26,956 nt of DNA from UBA668 sp031413415 (GTDB lineage: Bacteria; Actinomycetota; Acidimicrobiia; Acidimicrobiales; Ilumatobacteraceae): NCBI GenBank assembly GCA_031413415.1, contig JANOET010000185.1, forward strand, positions 1 to 26,956, given 5' to 3'. Of this stretch, positions 23,462-26,956 are shown one piece after another; positions within the stretch are counted from its first letter, which is position 1; each line of letters opens with the position of its first letter. The position numbers were made by a program, and so were the translations under genes. The notes under the pieces are model-generated. The model saw only the letters and a list, made by a program, of their open reading frames with translations. It ran no database searches and was not told where the DNA came from.

Positions 23462-23467
23462 AGCCTA
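23462..23467 (-). promoter_or_regulatory. -10 element of the methyltransferase/ALG5-like operon, leaderless type
   Basis: Minus-strand TAGGCT, then CATCGCCC and GTG at 23453, 8 bases. The hexamer is identical to that of the 20316 gene. Confidence 0.6.
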
Positions 23468-23504
23468 CGACAGCATCGGACCCCCTCGACGGTACCGCTG
23501 CGGC

Positions 23505-23510
23505 TACTCT
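23505..23510 (+). promoter_or_regulatory. -10 element of the mannose-phosphate polyprenol synthase operon, leaderless type
   Basis: TACTCT, then GGCTGCCC and GTG at 23519, 8 bases. Its -35 region (about 23482-23487) overlaps that of the divergent methyltransferase promoter. Confidence 0.6.
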
Positions 23511-23518
23511 GGCTGCCC

Positions 23519-24241
23519 GTGCGCACCTTGGTCGTCGTCCCCACATTCAACGAGGCCGACAACATCGTCGACTTCCTCCGAGCCGTCCGCAGTGCTGCCC
23601 CCGACGCCGACATCCTCGTGGTCGACGACAACAGTCCTGATGGCACCGGCGCGCTGGCCGACGGCGCTGCCGCAGAACTCGGCAACGTGAAGGTGCTGCA
23701 TCGTGCCGGCAAGGCTGGCCTCGGCGCGGCCTATCGGCACGGGTTTCAGATCGCGTTCGACGAGGGATACGAGGTCATCGTGTCGATGGACAGCGACTTC
23801 TCGCACGATCCAGCGGTCATCCCCACGATGGTGGGTCTCGTGAGCGGCGGCGCCGACGCGGTCATCGGCTCGCGCTATGTCGAGGGTGGCGGCACGGTCG
23901 ACTGGCCCACCCACCGACGCCTGCTGTCGCGCTGGGGCAATCGATACACCGGATTCGTGCTGCGATTGAAGGTGCGCGACTGCACGAGTGGATTCCGGGC
24001 CTACCGCGCCACGGCGCTGCAGACCGCCGATCCCGGTCGGACCACCGCAGAGGGATACGCGTTCCTCACCGAGTTGGTCCGCCGCCTGGCACGCAGCGGT
24101 GCCACCATCGTCGAGAGTCCCATCTTGTTCCGCGATCGCGAAAAGGGAGTCTCGAAGATGTCCGGGCGGATCGTCGTCGAGTCGATGCTCCTCGTGACGC
24201 GCTGGGGTGTTCGCGACGTCTTCCGTCGGCAGCCGTCGTGA
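23519..24241 (+). CDS. Polyprenyl-phosphate mannose synthase-like GT2 (Dpm1/Ppm1 type)
   Basis: A 240-residue GT2 of the Dpm1 type, which transfers mannose (or another hexose) from GDP-sugar to a polyprenyl phosphate on the cytoplasmic face. VVVPTFNEADNI begins the fold. VVDDNSPDGTG, GLGAAYRHGF, the metal site MDSDFSHDP, IGSRYVEGGGTVDW and DCTSGFRAYR follow in canonical order. FRDREKGVSKMS is the family C-terminal motif. There is no fused apolipoprotein N-acyltransferase domain. GTG 23519 is set by TACTCT 8 bases upstream. The stop overlaps the downstream GT-C-like gene (GTGA), implying that gene uses its product. Confidence 0.9.
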   Translation: MRTLVVVPTFNEADNIVDFLRAVRSAAPDADILVVDDNSPDGTGALADGAAAELGNVKVLHRAGKAGLGAAYRHGFQIAFDEGYEVIVSMDSDFSHDPAVIPTMVGLVSGGADAVIGSRYVEGGGTVDWPTHRRLLSRWGNRYTGFVLRLKVRDCTSGFRAYRATALQTADPGRTTAEGYAFLTELVRRLARSGATIVESPILFRDREKGVSKMSGRIVVESMLLVTRWGVRDVFRRQPS

Positions 24242-26070
24242 CCGAACCGAGCCGTGGCCTGCAGCGACTCGCGGCGTGGAGGGCGTGGCAGATCGGGCTG
24301 CTCGCCGCGTTCGTCGTAGGTCTGCCGTTGCTGGTGGCCGCCGTTGCGTTGCGCGGCCGGGCGTACTTCCCGGTGCTCGATCTCGCGATGACCGAGTTCC
24401 GCGTGCGCGACGTGCTCGGCGGTCACACGCCGCTCATCGGTCTCCCCGGTCGGATCGGTCGCTTTCCCGAGCAGGGCAGCCACCCGGGGCCGATGAGCTT
24501 CTACCTGGTGGCCATCGGATATCGAATGCTCGGCTCCAGTGCGTGGGCGATGCTGGTTGGCGCGATCGTCGTGAACATCGCGGCCGTCGGTACGGCGGTC
24601 GCACTTGGCTTCCGGCGCGGCGGACTGTGGCTGGCCGCTGCGGTGAGCGTGTGGCTCCTGGTGGCGATGCGCGGCTATGGAATCGGTGTCCTGTCACAGC
24701 CGTGGAACCCGTACCTCCCGCTGGTCGCGTGGACCGTCGTGGTGCTGGCCGCGTGGATGGTGTTCGAAGGCGACCACCGGATGCTCATACCTCTGGTCGT
24801 CGCCGGCACGTTCTGTGCGCAGACGCACGTGCCGTATCTGCTGCTCTGCCTCGGCTTGTTCGGTGTCGGCGCCCTGCTCACGGTCGTCCGGTGGCGCCGA
24901 GGCGATCGGCGAGCGAGCAACTCGCTGCTGTGGTCGATCGGCGTCGGTTTCGTGTTGTGGCTCCCACCGTTGATCGATCAGCTCGTGCGCGACCCGGGCA
25001 ACATTCGCATGCTGCAGCAGCACTTCATGAACCCGCCGGAGGAGCCCATCGGTGTCACTGAGGGACTGAAGGTGTTGCTGCGCCACCTCGACGTGTGGCA
25101 CGCCGTGTTCGGCGGCGGCGGGTCGGGCGGCTTCGTCGACGCCGCCTATGGGGCGGAGCGTTCGGTGTTCCCCGGCATCGTGATGCTGCTCGTGTGGCTC
25201 GGTGCGGCGTTCGTGGCCTGGCGACTGCGCCATCGTGCGCTGCTCTGGTTGCACGCCACACTGGCGGTGACGCTGGCCCTGGAGACGATGTCGATCGTGC
25301 GGATCTTCGGCAAGGTCTGGTACTACCTCACACTCTGGGCGTGGAGTGTCACGGTGGCGATGGCCATCGTGTCGGCTGCGACGTACGTGGTCGCGCTGCG
25401 CCGCTGGCGGGGTGATGCGTCGCGACGCCCTCTGTTGATCGGGTCCGTGGCCGCCGGCGCGCTGCTGGCGACATTCAGCTTCGGTTCGTTGTTGGTCGCC
25501 GCCGCCGACGCCGAGGTACCCGAACCGCGTCTTTCCGCCCCGCTCGGAGCGCTGGTCTCGCCCACCGTGCAGGCGGTGCGATCCTCCACGGGGGCCGCGG
25601 TCGGCGTCGACGGCCAGTACGTGGTGACGTGGAGCGATGCCTACTTCTTCGGCTCTCAGGGGTACGGCCTGGTGAACGAGCTGGAACGCCAGGGTCTCCG
25701 CGTCGGAGTGGACCCCACCTTCCGCGTGCCGGTCACGCCACAGCGCGTACTCGACCGAAACGCGGCCGACGCCGAGATCCACCTCTCGACCGGCAGCTAC
25801 ATCGACCAATGGCGCGCCGAACCAGATGCCGTCGAGGTGGCCTACATCGACCTTCGCACCCCCGACGAGGTGGCCGAGTACGACACGCTGCATCAGGAAG
25901 TGCTCGACGGTCTCGTCGCAGCGGGCCTCGACGACGTGGTGCCGCTGGTGGACACGAACCTGTTCGGGGCGTCGCTCGACCCGCGGCTTCCGTTCGCCGT
26001 CCAGACGGCGATGGCGCGGATGCTGATCATCGGCCAGCCGGCAGCGGTGTTCATCACTCCGGTGCGGTGA
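24238..26070 (+). CDS. GT-C-like polytopic membrane protein coupled to the Dpm1-like gene
   Basis: A 610-residue membrane protein with about eleven hydrophobic helices up to residue ~420 and a ~180-residue soluble C-terminal domain. The first outer loop has LDLAMTEFRVRDVLGGHTP, then HPGPMSFYLVAIGYRML, matching the paralog at 20316-21983 at Asp, Arg-x-x-Asp-Val-Leu and Pro-x-Pro-x-x-Phe/Tyr positions. QPWNPYLPLVAW corresponds to a W-x-P...P loop in the paralog. GTG 24238 overlaps the stop of the polyprenyl-phosphate mannose synthase gene, so it probably consumes that donor at the outer membrane face. The acceptor is unknown. It ends 3 bases before the convergent acyltransferase. Confidence 0.82.
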   Translation: MTEPSRGLQRLAAWRAWQIGLLAAFVVGLPLLVAAVALRGRAYFPVLDLAMTEFRVRDVLGGHTPLIGLPGRIGRFPEQGSHPGPMSFYLVAIGYRMLGSSAWAMLVGAIVVNIAAVGTAVALGFRRGGLWLAAAVSVWLLVAMRGYGIGVLSQPWNPYLPLVAWTVVVLAAWMVFEGDHRMLIPLVVAGTFCAQTHVPYLLLCLGLFGVGALLTVVRWRRGDRRASNSLLWSIGVGFVLWLPPLIDQLVRDPGNIRMLQQHFMNPPEEPIGVTEGLKVLLRHLDVWHAVFGGGGSGGFVDAAYGAERSVFPGIVMLLVWLGAAFVAWRLRHRALLWLHATLAVTLALETMSIVRIFGKVWYYLTLWAWSVTVAMAIVSAATYVVALRRWRGDASRRPLLIGSVAAGALLATFSFGSLLVAAADAEVPEPRLSAPLGALVSPTVQAVRSSTGAAVGVDGQYVVTWSDAYFFGSQGYGLVNELERQGLRVGVDPTFRVPVTPQRVLDRNAADAEIHLSTGSYIDQWRAEPDAVEVAYIDLRTPDEVAEYDTLHQEVLDGLVAAGLDDVVPLVDTNLFGASLDPRLPFAVQTAMARMLIIGQPAAVFITPVR

Positions 26071-26073
26071 GCG

Positions 26074-26956
26074 TCAGCCGCTCAGCAGAACCGCGCCGAG
26101 CAGGGTGACGGCGACCGCCGCTGCGAACCAGCCAGCGAGTACCTGCTGGGTGGGGCGCGCTGCGACGTTGCGCCGGAGCGGGCGCTCCACGGCGACGTGC
26201 ACGGCGAACCCGACGAGCAACGACACACCGAGCCGTATGGCAATACCGATCCAACGCCCGGTGGCGAGGCGGTCGTCCTTGAGCATCAGCACGATCGGCC
26301 AGTGCACGAGATAGAGCGAGTAGCTGATCGTGCCCAGCCACACCAGTGGGCGCAGCGCCAGGAGGCGGGGGAGCAGCCGTCCTTCGAGCGCCGCCACGAG
26401 CCAGGCCAGCCACAGCAGCGACAGCAGCGCGTAGCCTCCGGTCGCCAGCCAGGCGTCGTCTCGTGAGGCGAGCAGCACGAGCGCCACGAACGCGCCGGTT
26501 GCCGCGACCCCGATGCCGTCGAAGAGCGAGCGACGTGGCGCGGCGACCCTGCGCACAGCGGGGAGGGCCACGGCGAGCAGGACTCCGGCGGCGAATTCCG
26601 CGAGTCGGATGTCGGTTCCGAACTCTTCGCGGCGCATCGAGCCATCGACGACAACGGCGAGGATCATCGACGCTGTCCAGCTTGCGGCGCCGATGGCGAG
26701 CAACGCGCGCCGCATCGGCCGTCGGCCGACCAGCCATGACGCAAGGGCGAGCGCAAGGTAGAGCTGAGCTTCGACGGCGAGCGACCAGAAGTGGGTGAGT
26801 GGGTGGAACAGACGGAAGAGCTGCGCTTCCGGTAGGGCGATGAGATGCCAGTTCGTCACGTTCCACACTGCGGCCGCCGCGTCGGCCGGCGCGAAGCCGT
26901 CGGGAACGCCCCAGGCTGCCGCTCCGGTGCGGGACAGCCCGATGACGACCGCGATG
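26074..26956 (-). CDS. OafA-type acyltransferase 3 family membrane protein (5' end outside the window)
   Basis: The frame is open to the window edge, giving 293 residues of an O-acyltransferase (acyltransferase 3 family), integral-membrane proteins that acylate surface sugars. WNVTNWHLIALPEAQLF and HFWSLAVEAQLYL match the family's N-W-x-x-I and H-x-W-S-L-x-V-E-x-Q segments. About seven helices follow, including YSLYLVHWPIVLML near the C-terminus. The usual second Glu of VEEQ is Ala here. No SGNH domain follows; the protein ends after the last helix. The N-terminal part with the catalytic His is outside the window. It probably acylates the glycan made by the neighbouring genes. Confidence 0.88.
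   Translation of the reverse strand, partial: IAVVIGLSRTGAAAWGVPDGFAPADAAAAVWNVTNWHLIALPEAQLFRLFHPLTHFWSLAVEAQLYLALALASWLVGRRPMRRALLAIGAASWTASMILAVVVDGSMRREEFGTDIRLAEFAAGVLLAVALPAVRRVAAPRRSLFDGIGVAATGAFVALVLLASRDDAWLATGGYALLSLLWLAWLVAALEGRLLPRLLALRPLVWLGTISYSLYLVHWPIVLMLKDDRLATGRWIGIAIRLGVSLLVGFAVHVAVERPLRRNVAARPTQQVLAGWFAAAVAVTLLGAVLLSG

Noticed and set aside
24694..25893. A 399-codon minus-strand frame opposite the third GT-C-like gene
   Set aside because: The plus-strand protein has coherent membrane helices and a coupled GTG start, while the antisense product is Gln/His/Arg-rich filler.
1..26956. CRISPR arrays, insertion sequences, prophage genes, tRNA or rRNA genes
   Set aside because: I looked for regularly spaced repeats, transposases with terminal repeats, phage genes and RNA gene signatures and found none. 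The single tyrosine recombinase is the housekeeping XerD by context.

Overview
The window is a high-GC, gene-dense bacterial chromosome segment. The conserved block pyrG(end)-NUDIX-xerD-HD / trpS / scpA-scpB-rluB points to an actinobacterium, as do GTG-rich starts, 4-base stop/start overlaps, leaderless-type promoters and a DprE1/DprE2/UbiA set. A non-mycolate, Acidimicrobiia-like lineage is my guess. The first ~258 bases do not belong to it: they are AT-rich and carry a gene 3' end, a Bacteroidota-type promoter and the 5' end of a Bacteroidota-type rplS. They then run abruptly into the middle of an actinobacterial pyrG, so the contig start looks like an assembly chimera.

Layout. 314-3025 (+): CTP synthase glutaminase domain, NUDIX hydrolase, tyrosine recombinase and HD protein, joined by three successive 4-base overlaps. 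3026-3288: the only sizeable gap, holding a perfect 25-base palindrome. 3289-4275 (-): trpS. 4320-6571 (+): scpA, scpB, rluB-type pseudouridine synthase. 6578-13318 (+): one apparent operon, tyrA, aroA, HAD phosphatase, UbiA/DPPR synthase, methyltransferase, dprE1, dprE2. 13315-15105 (-): GT-C-like membrane protein. 15157-16329 (+): GT4 glycosyltransferase. 16341-20245 (-): operon of a 120-aa unknown protein, a GMC oxidoreductase and two NAD-dependent epimerases/dehydratases. 20316-21983 (+): second GT-C-like protein. 21970-23453 (-): methyltransferase plus ALG5-like polyprenyl-phosphate glycosyltransferase. 23519-26070 (+): Dpm1/Ppm1-like polyprenyl-phosphate mannose synthase plus a third GT-C-like protein. 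26074-end (-): OafA-type acyltransferase, cut by the window edge.

How it works together. From 8913 onward nearly everything suits building an envelope polysaccharide or glycolipid with lipid-linked sugars. HAD/UbiA/DprE1/DprE2 would make decaprenyl-phosphoryl-arabinose, the ALG5-like and Dpm1-like enzymes would make polyprenyl-phosphate hexoses, and three GT-C-like proteins would use such donors outside the membrane. Methyltransferases, the acyltransferase and the oxidoreductase operon would decorate or modify the product. The DPA steps rest on recognisable families. The overall glycan and the GT-C specificities are inference.

Regulation. Nine gene starts have a TANNNT -10 hexamer placed for leaderless transcription: 8 bases before GTG in six cases and 10 bases before ATG in three. 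All four divergent gene pairs are only 44-70 bases apart, so their promoters overlap.
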